The notes under the pieces are model-generated. The model had not been told where the DNA came from. It searched no databases and saw nothing but the letters and a program-made list of their open reading frames with translations. From Coriobacteriales bacterium OH1046 (lineage in GTDB: Bacteria; Actinomycetota; Coriobacteriia; Coriobacteriales; Atopobiaceae), in NCBI GenBank assembly GCA_004010535.1, contig RQYE01000005.1, positions 1 through 64,000 on the forward strand: a DNA stretch of 64,000 nucleotides. Reading direction: 5' to 3'. Positions 7,388 to 16,241 of the stretch are shown piece after piece (the stretch's first letter is position 1; every line of letters starts with the position of its first letter). The translations under genes and the position numbers were made by a program.

Positions 7388-10069
7388 CTAACGGCCCTTC
7401 TCGATGGCGCGCATGATGGCCTTCTCGACCTCGACGATCGGGATGATGAGGACGGCGAGCAGCATGGCGATCAGGTACTCATCCCATCCGATCTCGACAA
7501 AGCCGAACGCGGCGGAGAGCGGCGTCTCGATGACCACGAAGGTCAGGATGAGGGCCATGGCGAAGGCGCCCCAGAGCCACATGTTCTGGCCCTTCAGCTT
7601 GAAGAGGGACTCGCGGCGGCTGCGCATGTTGAGGGAGTGGAACATCTCGACCATGGACAAGGTCAGGAACGCCATGGTAATGCCTTCGCGTCCGGCGGAG
7701 GGATCGGCCAAGACCTGGGAGATGTCGGCGGTGCCGAACTCAAGGTAATGGCCCACGAAGTAGCTCACGAGCGTGAGGAGGGCGATGACCGTGCCCTGTA
7801 CCAGCGTATCGGCACCCAGGCCCCCGGAGAAGATGCCGTCGGTCGAGCTGCGGGGCTTGCGCCGCATGATATCGGGCTCGGCGCCCTCGGTCGACATGGC
7901 GAGGGCGGGCAGGGAATCGGTGATGAGGTTGATCCAGAGCAGGTGGGTGGGCTCGAGGATGGTGAAGCCGACCATGGATGCCACGAAGACGGAGATGACC
8001 TCCGCGAGGTTGGATGAGAGCAGGAACTGGATGCACTTGCGGATGTTGTCGTAGATACGGCGGCCTTCCTCGCATGCGTTGATGATCGTGGCGAAGTTAT
8101 CATCGGCGAGGACCATATCGGCGACGTTCTTGGTGACGTCGGTCCCGGTGATTCCCATGCCCACGCCGATATCGGCGCGTTTGATGGACGGGGCATCGTT
8201 CACGCCGTCGCCGGTCATGGCGACGACCTTGTCCTTCTTCTTCCATGCATCGACGATACGGGTCTTATGCTCGGGCTGAACGCGGGCGTACACGCCGATC
8301 TTCTCGACCTCGGCGGCGAGGTCATCGTCGGAGATGCGATCCAGCTCGGCACCGGTAATAGCTTGGCTGCGGTCGGAGATGATGCCCAGCTCGCGCGCGA
8401 TGGCAACGGCGGTATCGACATGATCGCCGGTGATCATGACCACGCGGATACCGGCCGAGTGCGCCTCGGCGATGGCGTCCTTGACCTCGGGCCGGACCGG
8501 ATCGATCATGCCGCAGAGGCCGCAGAAGCACATGTCGTGCTCGAGCGCCTCGGGCGAGAAGTCCGCAGGCGCCTGCTTGCCATGATTCACGCGGGCTGCG
8601 GCCATGACGCGCAGGGCGCCGTCGGCCATGTCCTTATTGGCTGCCATGATCCGGGCGCGCCACTCGTCGGTGAGGGGCACGTCGCCCTCTGCGGTGCGAA
8701 TCGTGGTGCAGCGGGCGAGCACCACATCGGGACCGCCCTTGGTGTGCTGTATGTAGTTGCCGTCGGGGGCCAGGTTGACCACCGACATCATCTTGCGGCC
8801 CGGGTCGAACGGGGCCTCGCCCACGCGGGGGTTGGCCGCATCGAGGTCATCGGAGGTGAAGCCGAGCGCTGCGGCATCGGCGACGAGCGCGGCCTCGGTG
8901 GGTTCGCCGACCGCGATCCCGCGCACGGCATCCCACTTGGCATCGGAGCACAGCGCCATGCAGCGGACAAGGCGGGCCTGGTCCTCGGAGAAGTGGCGGA
9001 CGACCGTCATCTTGTTCTGGGTGAGGGTGCCGGTCTTGTCGGAGCAGATGATCTGGGTGCAGCCGAGCGTCTCGACGGCGGAGAGCTTGCGGATGATGGC
9101 ATGCCGCTCGCTCATCCTAGTAACGCCCATAGAAAGCACGATGGTCACGACGGCGACCAGACCCTCGGGGATGGCGGCAACGGCGAGCGAGACGGCGATC
9201 ATGAAGGTATCGAGCACGAGGCCTATATCGGAGAGGAAGCCCGCGCCGTGCTTGAGGAAACCGGTTGCGAAGATGATCGCGGAGATGGCGATGACCAGGA
9301 TGGTCAGGATCCGGGAGAGCTCGGCGAGCTTCTTCTGGAGCGGCGTCTCCTCGTCCTCGGCCTGCGCGATCGCGTCGGCGATCTTGCCCATCTCGGTGTC
9401 CATGCCGGTGGCGACCACCACGGCGCGACCGCGGCCGTATACCACGATGGAGCCCATATAGCACATGTTCTTGCGGTCTCCGAGGGGAATCTCCCCGTCG
9501 GCACCGACCGCCTCGAGGGTATCGGCGGTCTTGTTTGCGGGGACGGACTCGCCGGTGAGGGCAGCCTCCTCGATCTTCATGCTGGCGCTCTCGAGGATGC
9601 GGCAGTCCGCCGGAACGGCATCGCCGGCCTCGAGGAGCACGATATCGCCCACGACGAGCTCGGCTGATGGCACGTTGACCATCACACCCCCGCGGATGAC
9701 CTTGGACTGGGCGGCAGCCATCTCCTGCAGCGCCGCCAACGCCTCCTCGCTCTTGGCTTCCTGCACGACGCCGAGCACGGAGTTGAGGATGACGACGAAC
9801 ATGATGATGATCACGTCGGCAAAGTCCGCCTCGCCTTGGACGATGCCGGTCACAGCCGAGATAACGGCCGCCACGATCAGCATGATGACCATCGGATCGG
9901 CCATCTGCTGGAAGAACCTGATGATGAGCGGCGTGCGCTCGGCTTCTTTGAGCTTGTTCGGCCCATCCTGTGCAAGGCGGGCGGCGGCACGATCCTGCGT
10001 GAGGCCCTGCTTGGCGTCTGCGCCGAGCTCGGCGAGGACCTCCTCGGCCGAAACGAGATATTCCTTCAT
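7388..10069 (-). CDS. Cation-translocating P-type ATPase (type II, calcium-like)
   Basis: The 893-residue protein has the complete P-type ATPase plan: an N-terminal cation-ATPase domain, TGES in the actuator domain, phosphorylation motif DKTGTLT, hinge TGDGVNDAPS, and ten likely membrane segments. PEGL in segment 4 (VAAIPEGLVAVV) and the C-terminal cluster FLLSSNLAEV / WINLITDSLPA are typical of SERCA/PMR1-type calcium pumps. The start follows GGAGGAG by six bases; a 24-codon upstream extension is rejected. A good -10 (TATAAT, minus strand, 10183-10188) lies about 110 bases upstream. It probably exports Ca2+, and Mn2+ is possible. Confidence 0.93.
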   Translation of the reverse strand: MKEYLVSAEEVLAELGADAKQGLTQDRAAARLAQDGPNKLKEAERTPLIIRFFQQMADPMVIMLIVAAVISAVTGIVQGEADFADVIIIMFVVILNSVLGVVQEAKSEEALAALQEMAAAQSKVIRGGVMVNVPSAELVVGDIVLLEAGDAVPADCRILESASMKIEEAALTGESVPANKTADTLEAVGADGEIPLGDRKNMCYMGSIVVYGRGRAVVVATGMDTEMGKIADAIAQAEDEETPLQKKLAELSRILTILVIAISAIIFATGFLKHGAGFLSDIGLVLDTFMIAVSLAVAAIPEGLVAVVTIVLSMGVTRMSERHAIIRKLSAVETLGCTQIICSDKTGTLTQNKMTVVRHFSEDQARLVRCMALCSDAKWDAVRGIAVGEPTEAALVADAAALGFTSDDLDAANPRVGEAPFDPGRKMMSVVNLAPDGNYIQHTKGGPDVVLARCTTIRTAEGDVPLTDEWRARIMAANKDMADGALRVMAAARVNHGKQAPADFSPEALEHDMCFCGLCGMIDPVRPEVKDAIAEAHSAGIRVVMITGDHVDTAVAIARELGIISDRSQAITGAELDRISDDDLAAEVEKIGVYARVQPEHKTRIVDAWKKKDKVVAMTGDGVNDAPSIKRADIGVGMGITGTDVTKNVADMVLADDNFATIINACEEGRRIYDNIRKCIQFLLSSNLAEVISVFVASMVGFTILEPTHLLWINLITDSLPALAMSTEGAEPDIMRRKPRSSTDGIFSGGLGADTLVQGTVIALLTLVSYFVGHYLEFGTADISQVLADPSAGREGITMAFLTLSMVEMFHSLNMRSRRESLFKLKGQNMWLWGAFAMALILTFVVIETPLSAAFGFVEIGWDEYLIAMLLAVLIIPIVEVEKAIMRAIEKGR

Positions 10070-10284
10070 AGGCACTCCTCCTGGGCTCCATGCTCGGCGG
10101 CTACGACTCGGTTCCCGATCATAATTCCCCAGGAGGGGCAAGGGCTCACCTTGATGCCAAGCTGGCTTTTCACGACACGAGCATTATACCCTCCATCTGA
10201 TACGGCATACGTGACATATCGGGTGTTCCCGTGCGCTACACTAGTCACAGCCAATGCCCGTCCCGAACGAGGAGGTACGCCATC

Positions 10285-11292
10285 ATGAGGATCCTGTTCT
10301 ACGGCACTGCGAGCTACGATAGGGAGTCCTTCGAGAAGGAGCTCCCCGCCTATCCCGGAATCACTATCGAATTCACCGAGACCAACCTCAGCCCGCTCAC
10401 CGCGACGCTCGCCCGCGGCTACGATGCCGTCTGCGCATTCGTGAACGCCAACGTGGGCGCCATGACCCTCGAGGTGCTGGCCGGCCTCGATGTGAAGCTC
10501 GTCCTCATGCGCTGCGCCGGCTACGATGCCGTGAACGTCGGCATGGCCAAATCGCTCGGCATCACCGTCACGCGCGTGCCCGCCTACAGCCCCGAGGCCA
10601 TCGCCGAGCATGCCATGGCGCTCGCCATGACGGCCAACCGCCGCATCCACAAGGGCTACATCCGCGTCCGCGAGAACAACTTCTCGCTCGGCGGCCTCGT
10701 GGGCGAGACCCTCTACGGCAAGACCGCGGGCATCATCGGCACCGGCCGCATCGGGGCGGCCCTCTGCCGCATCTGCAAGGGCTTCGGCATGACGGTCCTC
10801 GGCTCCGACCTCTATCCCAATATGAAGCTCGTCGAGGATGAGCACGTCATCGACGAGTACGTCGACTACGACGAGCTGTTCGCGCGCGCCGACCTCATCT
10901 CGCTCCACGCCTTCCTCAATAAGGACAGCTACCACATGATCAACGACGAGAGCATCGCCAAGATGAAGGACGGCGTCATCCTCGTCAACACGGGCAGGGG
11001 CGGCCTCGTAGATTCCAACGCCCTCATCCGCGGCATCAGGTCCGGTAAGATCGGCGCGGTGGGCCTCGACGTATACGAGGAGGAGAACGATAACGTCTAC
11101 CAAGACCGGGGCGACCAGATCCTCGGCACCTCGATCACCGCGCGCCTCTGCTCCTTCCCCAACGTCGTCATGACCAGCCATCAGGCCTTCTTCACCCGCG
11201 AGGCCCTGAGCCAGATCGCCCGGTGCACCCTCGATAACGCCCTCGCCTTCGAACAAGGTGGAGAATTCGTGCAGGGAAGTCAGGTCTGCTAA
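10285..11292 (+). CDS. D-2-hydroxyacid dehydrogenase (D-lactate dehydrogenase type)
   Basis: The 335-residue protein has the NAD-binding GTGRIG motif, the substrate Arg in NTGRGGLVD, and a His in the late catalytic loop (MTSHQAFFT). The MRILFYGTASYDRESF N-terminus is like that of LdhA-type fermentative D-lactate dehydrogenases, which reduce pyruvate to D-lactate with NADH. Its position next to pyruvate kinase fits a fermentative role. The start follows GAGGAGGT; a frame 18 codons longer is not favoured. Related dehydrogenases such as 2-hydroxyisocaproate dehydrogenase cannot be excluded. Confidence 0.88.
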   Translation: MRILFYGTASYDRESFEKELPAYPGITIEFTETNLSPLTATLARGYDAVCAFVNANVGAMTLEVLAGLDVKLVLMRCAGYDAVNVGMAKSLGITVTRVPAYSPEAIAEHAMALAMTANRRIHKGYIRVRENNFSLGGLVGETLYGKTAGIIGTGRIGAALCRICKGFGMTVLGSDLYPNMKLVEDEHVIDEYVDYDELFARADLISLHAFLNKDSYHMINDESIAKMKDGVILVNTGRGGLVDSNALIRGIRSGKIGAVGLDVYEEENDNVYQDRGDQILGTSITARLCSFPNVVMTSHQAFFTREALSQIARCTLDNALAFEQGGEFVQGSQVC

Positions 11293-11405
11293 GCTCTTCC
11301 GTTTGGTTTGCCACGGCCCGTGCGGCACAAGGGCATCCCAACCCTGCCGCCCCGTGGCGGAGAGGACAAACGACGGCAGCGCAAAGCTGCAGGAAGCTGG
11401 TTTGC

Positions 11406-12854
11406 ATGGCAACCAAGAAAACGAAGATCGTATGCACCATGGGTCCCGCCTGCGAGGATGATGAGGTGCTGCGCAAGCTCATCAGATGCGGCATGAACGT
11501 CGCGCGCTTCAACTTCTCCCATGGCACCCATGAGAGCCAGCGGGCGATGATGGAGCGCGTGCGCAGGATCTCCGCCGAGCTGGACATCCCCGTGGCCATC
11601 ATGCTCGACACCAAAGGCCCCGAGGTCCGCACGGGACTGCTCGAGTGCGGCCGCACGGGCCGCGTGACGCTCGAGGCGGGCGCCGAGGTCGTCGTCACCA
11701 CCGATGACGATGTGCTCGGCACCGCAGAGCGCTTCTCGCTCGACTACAAGAACCTCCCCCGCGAGCTCGAACCCGGCGCGACCATCCTCATCGACGATGG
11801 CCTCATCGAGCTCACCGTGATCCGCATCGAGGGCAACGACATCCACTGCCGCGTCATCAACGGCGGGGAGCTGGGCGAGCACAAAGGCGTCAACATCCCC
11901 GGCGTCGAGGTGGGCCTGCCGTCGGTGACCGAACAGGACCGCAAGGACATCACCTTCGGGTGCGAGCTGGGCATCGATGCCATCGCGGCCTCGTTCATCC
12001 GCAGCGCCGCCGCCGTGGGCGAGATCCGCGCCATCCTCGCCGAGCACGGCGCCAACCACATCAAGGTCTTCCCCAAGATCGAGAGCGTGCTGGGCGTGAC
12101 GAACTTCGATGAGATCCTCGCCGCCTCAGACGGCATCATGGTCGCGCGCGGCGATCTGGGTGTCGAGGTGCCGCCCGCGCAGGTACCCCACCTGCAGAAG
12201 ATGATCATCTCCAAGTGCAACGATGCCTATAAGACCGTCATCACGGCCACGCAGATGCTCAACTCCATGATCGAGAACCCGCGCCCCACGCGCGCCGAGA
12301 TCACCGACGTGGCGAACGCCATCTACGACGGCACCGACTGCGTCATGCTCTCCGGCGAGACCGCATCGGGCAAGTACCCCGTCGAGGCCGTCAAGACCAT
12401 GGCCGATATCTGCATCGAGACCGAGAAGTACCTGCCCGAGCGCACAGTCTACCGCGAGCGCGGCGGCCTCAAGAACGTGAACGGCTCCACCGGCTATGCG
12501 GCCGTCTTCATGGCCGAGCAGGTCGACGCCAAGGCGATCCTGTGCCCCACGCATACCGGCCGCACGGCGCGCCTCATCTCCGAGTACCGCTCCCAGCTGC
12601 CCGTATATGCGACCTCGCCCAGCGAGCAAGCCATCCGCGACTGCTGCTTCTTCTGGGGCGTCGAGGCGCACCTGACCGTCGAGCAGGGATCCCTGCAGAG
12701 CACCATCTACCATTCGCTGCAGGTGGCGAAGGAGCTCGGCCTCGTGGAGACGGGCGATATCGTGGTCATCACCGCAGGCGACCCGCAGACCTCCCCGCGC
12801 ATGGGCGATTACAGCACATCGACCAACATGGCGCTGATCGCCCAGGTGCAGTAG
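11406..12854 (+). CDS. pyk: Pyruvate kinase
   Basis: The 482-residue product starts KTKIVCTMGPA and contains NFSHG, the metal/phosphate region LDTKGPEVR, the catalytic lysine motif FPKIES, GIMVARGDLGVE and the signature ATQMLNSMIENPRPTRAE. It catalyses phosphoenolpyruvate + ADP to pyruvate + ATP. The C-terminal domain is of normal length, without the extra PEP-utiliser domain of some Gram-positive enzymes. It lies 113 bases after the dehydrogenase on the same strand, and a hairpin follows the gene. Confidence 0.97.
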   Translation: MATKKTKIVCTMGPACEDDEVLRKLIRCGMNVARFNFSHGTHESQRAMMERVRRISAELDIPVAIMLDTKGPEVRTGLLECGRTGRVTLEAGAEVVVTTDDDVLGTAERFSLDYKNLPRELEPGATILIDDGLIELTVIRIEGNDIHCRVINGGELGEHKGVNIPGVEVGLPSVTEQDRKDITFGCELGIDAIAASFIRSAAAVGEIRAILAEHGANHIKVFPKIESVLGVTNFDEILAASDGIMVARGDLGVEVPPAQVPHLQKMIISKCNDAYKTVITATQMLNSMIENPRPTRAEITDVANAIYDGTDCVMLSGETASGKYPVEAVKTMADICIETEKYLPERTVYRERGGLKNVNGSTGYAAVFMAEQVDAKAILCPTHTGRTARLISEYRSQLPVYATSPSEQAIRDCCFFWGVEAHLTVEQGSLQSTIYHSLQVAKELGLVETGDIVVITAGDPQTSPRMGDYSTSTNMALIAQVQ

Positions 12855-12880
12855 CGCTGTTCCGACAGGTTCTGCCGATT

Positions 12881-12906
12881 GCCGCCCCGGGACATCCCGA
12901 GGCGGC
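12881..12906 (+). terminator. Probable terminator after pyruvate kinase
   Basis: GCCGCC at 12881 pairs with GGCGGC ending at 12906, with an inner CGGG/CCCG step. The following bases (ATCATTTCC) are only partly T-rich, so termination strength is uncertain. Confidence 0.5.
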
Positions 12907-12952
12907 ATCATTTCCTCTTGAACAGGGGGCGGGGATCCGTTCAAGATTCTTG

Positions 12953-12981
12953 TTGACATGTTCGTATATATACGGTATATA
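12953..12981 (+). promoter_or_regulatory. Strong promoter with palindromic operator before the GntR-ABC operon
   Basis: TTGACA (12953-12958), a 17-base spacer and TATATA (12976-12981) form a near-consensus promoter. The spacer and -10 contain GTATATATACGGTATATAC (12964-12982), an AT-rich near-palindrome in a GC-rich genome. YtrA-type GntR repressors usually bind such a site over their own promoter, so this is the likely autoregulatory operator. Confidence 0.72.
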
Positions 12982-13017
12982 CAGTTATGTACTACGGCAC
13001 GGCATGGAGGGGATGGC

Positions 13018-13395
13018 GTGGAGATCGTCATACGCAACTCGTCGGACAAGCCCATCTACGAGCAGATCGCCTCGCAGATCCGCGATGATATCCTCACGGG
13101 CAAAATCACCCCCGGCGAGGCCCTGCCCTCCATCCGCTCGCTTGCGGCATCGCTGCGGATCAGCGCCATCACCACCAAACGCGCCTACTCGGACCTTGAA
13201 GCGCAGGGCTATATCGAGACGGTGCCCGGCAAGGGCTGCTTCGTCTCGGCGAACAACCTCGAGCTTCTGCGCGAGGATCGCCTGCGCCATGTGGAGGCAT
13301 CGCTTGCCCGCGTCATCGCCGATGCGCGCATAGCAGGGCTTTCCATGCAGGAACTGCATGAGATGCTCGATTTCCAGCTAGAGGAAGAGGAATGA
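13018..13395 (+). CDS. GntR-family regulator, YtrA type
   Basis: The 125-residue protein has only the winged-helix domain (PIYEQIASQIRDDI, ALPSIRSLAASLRI, TTKRAYSDLEAQGYIET) plus a short C-terminal tail, as in the YtrA subfamily, which lacks a large ligand domain. A GTG start preceded by GGAGGGG at 13006-13012 is chosen; the longer frame from 12958 would begin inside the promoter. It overlaps the ABC ATPase gene by four bases. YtrA regulators normally repress adjacent drug- or cell-envelope-related ABC exporters. Confidence 0.9.
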   Translation: MEIVIRNSSDKPIYEQIASQIRDDILTGKITPGEALPSIRSLAASLRISAITTKRAYSDLEAQGYIETVPGKGCFVSANNLELLREDRLRHVEASLARVIADARIAGLSMQELHEMLDFQLEEEE

Positions 13396-14288
13396 TGCAG
13401 CAGGTTTGCAACCTCCGCGTGCGCGGCGCGGGCAAGTCCTATGGCGATTTCTCGCTCAGGGATGTCTCGCTCGACGTGCCGGCAGGCACCATCGTGGGCC
13501 TTATCGGACAGAACGGCGCCGGCAAGACCACGCTCATGAAGGCCATCCTCGGCACGATCGCCTTGGAGCAGGGCTCGATCGAGCTCTTCGGACGCGCGAT
13601 GGAGGATATCACCGAGCGGGAGCTGCCCGAGATCAAGGGGCGTGTGGGCTATGTCAGCGCGGTTACCGCCTATCCTCAGGTCATGACGGTACGCGAGATC
13701 GCGCGTCTCTACGAGCTTGCCTACCCCCGCTTCGATCGCAGCGCCTTCGAGGAGCTGTGCTCGACGCTCGCCCTCGACACGTTGCGTAAGCCCATCAAGG
13801 ATCTCTCGCGCGGTATGGGCATGAAGGCGCAGCTCGCCTGCGTGCTCGCAAGCGGCGCCGATTTTCTCATCCTCGACGAACCCACGGCTGGCCTCGATCC
13901 CATCGTGCGCGATGAGGTGCTCGATGTGCTGCGAGGCTGGATGAAGGATGAGCAGCGCTCGATCCTCATCTCGAGCCACATCACCACGGATCTCGAGCAC
14001 CTTGCCGACACCATCGTGCTCATCGATAACGGCTCGGTGCTCCTGAACTGCACGGCCGACGAGATAGGGGCGATGGGCCTGGCTCACCTGCGCGCCGCAG
14101 AGCTCGAGGAGCTGCTCGCCGATAGCAGCTATGCACCGGGTTCCCTGCACGTGCTCAAACACGAGCTGAGCTATGCCGTGCTCATTCCCGATCGGCGGGC
14201 GTTCGCAAGGGCCTACCCCGCGTTTGCCCTCGATCCGGCAGGTATCGACGAGGTCATGACCCTTCTCGTGAAAGGCGAGGCGAGATAG
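13392..14288 (+). CDS. ABC transporter ATP-binding protein
   Basis: The 298-residue protein has Walker A GQNGAGKTT, Walker B FLILDEPTAGLD and a switch His in SSHITTDL. The signature motif is LSRGM rather than LSGGQ, as in many YtrB-like exporters. The C-terminal 80 residues are an extension seen in that group. It is translationally coupled to the GntR gene and directly followed by the permease gene, forming a regulator-ATPase-permease operon. The exported substrate cannot be read from sequence. Confidence 0.92.
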   Translation: MMQQVCNLRVRGAGKSYGDFSLRDVSLDVPAGTIVGLIGQNGAGKTTLMKAILGTIALEQGSIELFGRAMEDITERELPEIKGRVGYVSAVTAYPQVMTVREIARLYELAYPRFDRSAFEELCSTLALDTLRKPIKDLSRGMGMKAQLACVLASGADFLILDEPTAGLDPIVRDEVLDVLRGWMKDEQRSILISSHITTDLEHLADTIVLIDNGSVLLNCTADEIGAMGLAHLRAAELEELLADSSYAPGSLHVLKHELSYAVLIPDRRAFARAYPAFALDPAGIDEVMTLLVKGEAR

Positions 14289-15008
14289 ATGAAGGCGATC
14301 CTCTTTGCAGATTTGGTCACGCTCAAGAAGAGCCCCAAACAGTACCTGCTCTCGATAGGCATCATGTGCGCGATCTTCACCGCAACCGCACTGTTCGACG
14401 ATGAGATGGACGCAGAGCAGATCGTCGGCTTCTTCCAGGGCAGTATCACGGGCATGAGCACTGCCATGTCCTCGTTCTTCGCATTCTTCCAGCTCTTCGG
14501 GATGGATGAGCAGGCTGGCTGGCAGTCCGTCCGGTTATCGCTGCCCATCGCGCGCCGCGATATCGTCGTAAGCCGCTACATGATCCTCGCCGCCATGCTC
14601 GTGGTGATGCTCGCCGGATCGCTTCTGCTCGCCACGGCGCTCACGACCGTCATCACCCAAGTTGCCTTCGGAAGCGTGACGACCATGCCCGCATCGGATA
14701 TCCTGGCCCTCGCCATCGTCTACTTCGCTGCATTCCTCACCTATCTGACCATAGAGCTTCCCCTCTTCTTCAGGATGGGGCTCTCCAAGGCACGCGGGTA
14801 TTTCACCCTGCCGTTCATGGCTTGCATGCTCTTCATGCTGAAACCCGTTCAGGAGTTCGCGGGGAAAGTCGGCACCCAGCTGATGGGGGTCGTCGGAGCT
14901 ATCGGAAGTCCCTGGCCCCTCATACTCGGCGCGGCAGCCGCAGCGCTCGTACTCTATGCGCTCTCGGGCCTCATCTCGCTGCGCCTCTACAGCACCCGCG
15001 AGTTCTGA
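14289..15008 (+). CDS. ABC-2 type permease
   Basis: The 239-residue protein has about six hydrophobic segments and follows the ATPase stop without a gap. Its N-terminal cytoplasmic helix (ILFADLVTLKKSPKQY) and the exporter-like arrangement fit the ABC-2 permease family. It has no recognisable substrate site. It is predicted to form a dimeric exporter with the preceding ATPase. Confidence 0.85.
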   Translation: MKAILFADLVTLKKSPKQYLLSIGIMCAIFTATALFDDEMDAEQIVGFFQGSITGMSTAMSSFFAFFQLFGMDEQAGWQSVRLSLPIARRDIVVSRYMILAAMLVVMLAGSLLLATALTTVITQVAFGSVTTMPASDILALAIVYFAAFLTYLTIELPLFFRMGLSKARGYFTLPFMACMLFMLKPVQEFAGKVGTQLMGVVGAIGSPWPLILGAAAAALVLYALSGLISLRLYSTREF

Positions 15009-15307
15009 CGGGGCAAGGATGCAAGTGCCCAACAGAGGGGACTTGAAGCGGCTTCCCCCTTATCTCACTTCATAGCTTTTTTCTCATTCTCGCTTCCTTT
15101 CCCCGGCCTTTGCGCCATCCGAGAGTTCCCGCAAGGAGAACGCCGCCGCATAGTACCGACAGTCAGTCTCGATCGACCTAGGTTAAGGGTGTTACGATGC
15201 GCTGAGTATACGAAAAACGCACGCCGTTTTGTACAGCTATTCCTCTGTACTCTCAGCGATAATCGCTGGACCAGTTGCCAAGCTTTAAACGTCGAGCGCG
15301 CACCGGG
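15009..15307. other. Non-coding, relatively AT-rich stretch
   Basis: No gene is seen. It begins with a weak hairpin (GGGGACTTGAAGCGGCTTCCCC, 15038-15059 region) after the permease gene and a TTTTTT run about 20 bases later, possibly the operon terminator. Further right, CGCTGAGTA is partly answered by TACTCTCAGCG. Base composition is lower in GC than in the flanking genes, as often seen next to mobile elements. Confidence 0.4.
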
Positions 15308-15507
15308 CCGCTGTCACACGAAATCGTTCCGATGGCGAAATATCGCGGTTTTCAGCCGATTCGGGACATCGGTAAAGATGGGATTACATTTTCATGACTC
15401 TGACCTGTAAAGATAGGGGTGTCCTTTCCACCCGATGACGATTTGGGACTCGAATTCAGCAGAAAACCGCGATATTTCGCCATCAGCGCAAATCCGTGTG
15501 ACAGCGG
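15308..15507. mobile_element. MITE-like 200-bp inverted-repeat element
   Basis: The outer 13 bases (CCGCTGTCACACG, 15308-15320) and an inner 23-base block (15331-15353) are repeated exactly in inverse orientation at 15495-15507 and 15462-15484, separated on each side by 10 diverged bases. The central 80 bases hold no gene but contain two related strings, GGTAAAGATGGG and TGTAAAGATAGGGG. Size, terminal inverted repeats and lack of coding capacity fit a miniature transposable element. No clear target duplication is visible. Confidence 0.55.
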
Positions 15508-15525
15508 AGCGTGGCCTGGGAGGAT

Positions 15526-16236
15526 TCATCCCCCATGCGCTGCGCCGCGCGTGGGTTCAGGAGGCTTGCGGGCCCACATCCGAGCCGCAAGACCAAGCAG
15601 GCCCTCGCTGCAGGCACGGTCTGCAGCGGCGAACGCCTCCGCGAAGAACTCCGGCGTGAGCAGGGCGAGCGTCGGGAGCTCTTCGAGGAAGTGATCTTGG
15701 TTCTCGCCAACGAAGCCGTTCGCGGCATCCACAGCGGCACGCACATCCTCCTCGCAGATCGCATATTGGGGGAACGACGCCGCTTGGGCGATGAGCTCGG
15801 ACGTGGCCTCTACGCGGCGCGAGATGGACAGCGTATGCCCGAACGCATCGAAATCCCTCTGCTTGCCGATGCGGGTGATCTCTCCGGGCCTTACGCCCAC
15901 GCTCTTGATGTGGGCGCGCACGCGGGCATTGTAGATGCGGTCGCACATCAAGTGGCACCATGCGCCGAGCACCAGCTCGGGCGGATCCGTATAGGGCTCG
16001 ACGTAGCGGCGCCGGAAGCGTTGGCAGTCGGGCAGGGGGATATAGGCCTTGCGCGCGAGGTGGGTGTCCTTGTAATCGATCCAGCACGAGATGGGATCCA
16101 CGAGGTAGCCCACATAGATATCGGGCACGTAGTTGCCGAAGAGGAACGCGTTCTCATCGCGGATGCCGAGAGCCGCCGCACCGTGGTCGGCGAGCAGCTT
16201 CTCGGCATGCGCGCAATGTATATTCCAGCTCGGCAT
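15526..16236 (-). CDS. Zinc-dependent phospholipase C-like protein
   Basis: The 236-residue protein begins MPSWNIHCAHAEKLL and contains GNYVPDIYVGYLVD and HLMCDRIYN. These match the N-terminal histidine/aspartate layout of the Zn_dep_PLPC (bacterial phospholipase C/P1 nuclease-like) family found as stand-alone cytosolic proteins in Actinobacteria and Firmicutes. No signal peptide is seen, so it is unlikely to be a secreted toxin. It lies five bases after pheT and is probably the last gene of that operon. The substrate is unknown. Confidence 0.7.
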   Translation of the reverse strand: MPSWNIHCAHAEKLLADHGAAALGIRDENAFLFGNYVPDIYVGYLVDPISCWIDYKDTHLARKAYIPLPDCQRFRRRYVEPYTDPPELVLGAWCHLMCDRIYNARVRAHIKSVGVRPGEITRIGKQRDFDAFGHTLSISRRVEATSELIAQAASFPQYAICEEDVRAAVDAANGFVGENQDHFLEELPTLALLTPEFFAEAFAAADRACSEGLLGLAARMWARKPPEPTRGAAHGG

Positions 16237-16241
16237 GAGCG

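Noticed and set aside
10231-10284. Upstream extension of the dehydrogenase gene
   Set aside because: It has no ribosome-binding site and passes through the GAGGAGG that serves the internal ATG.
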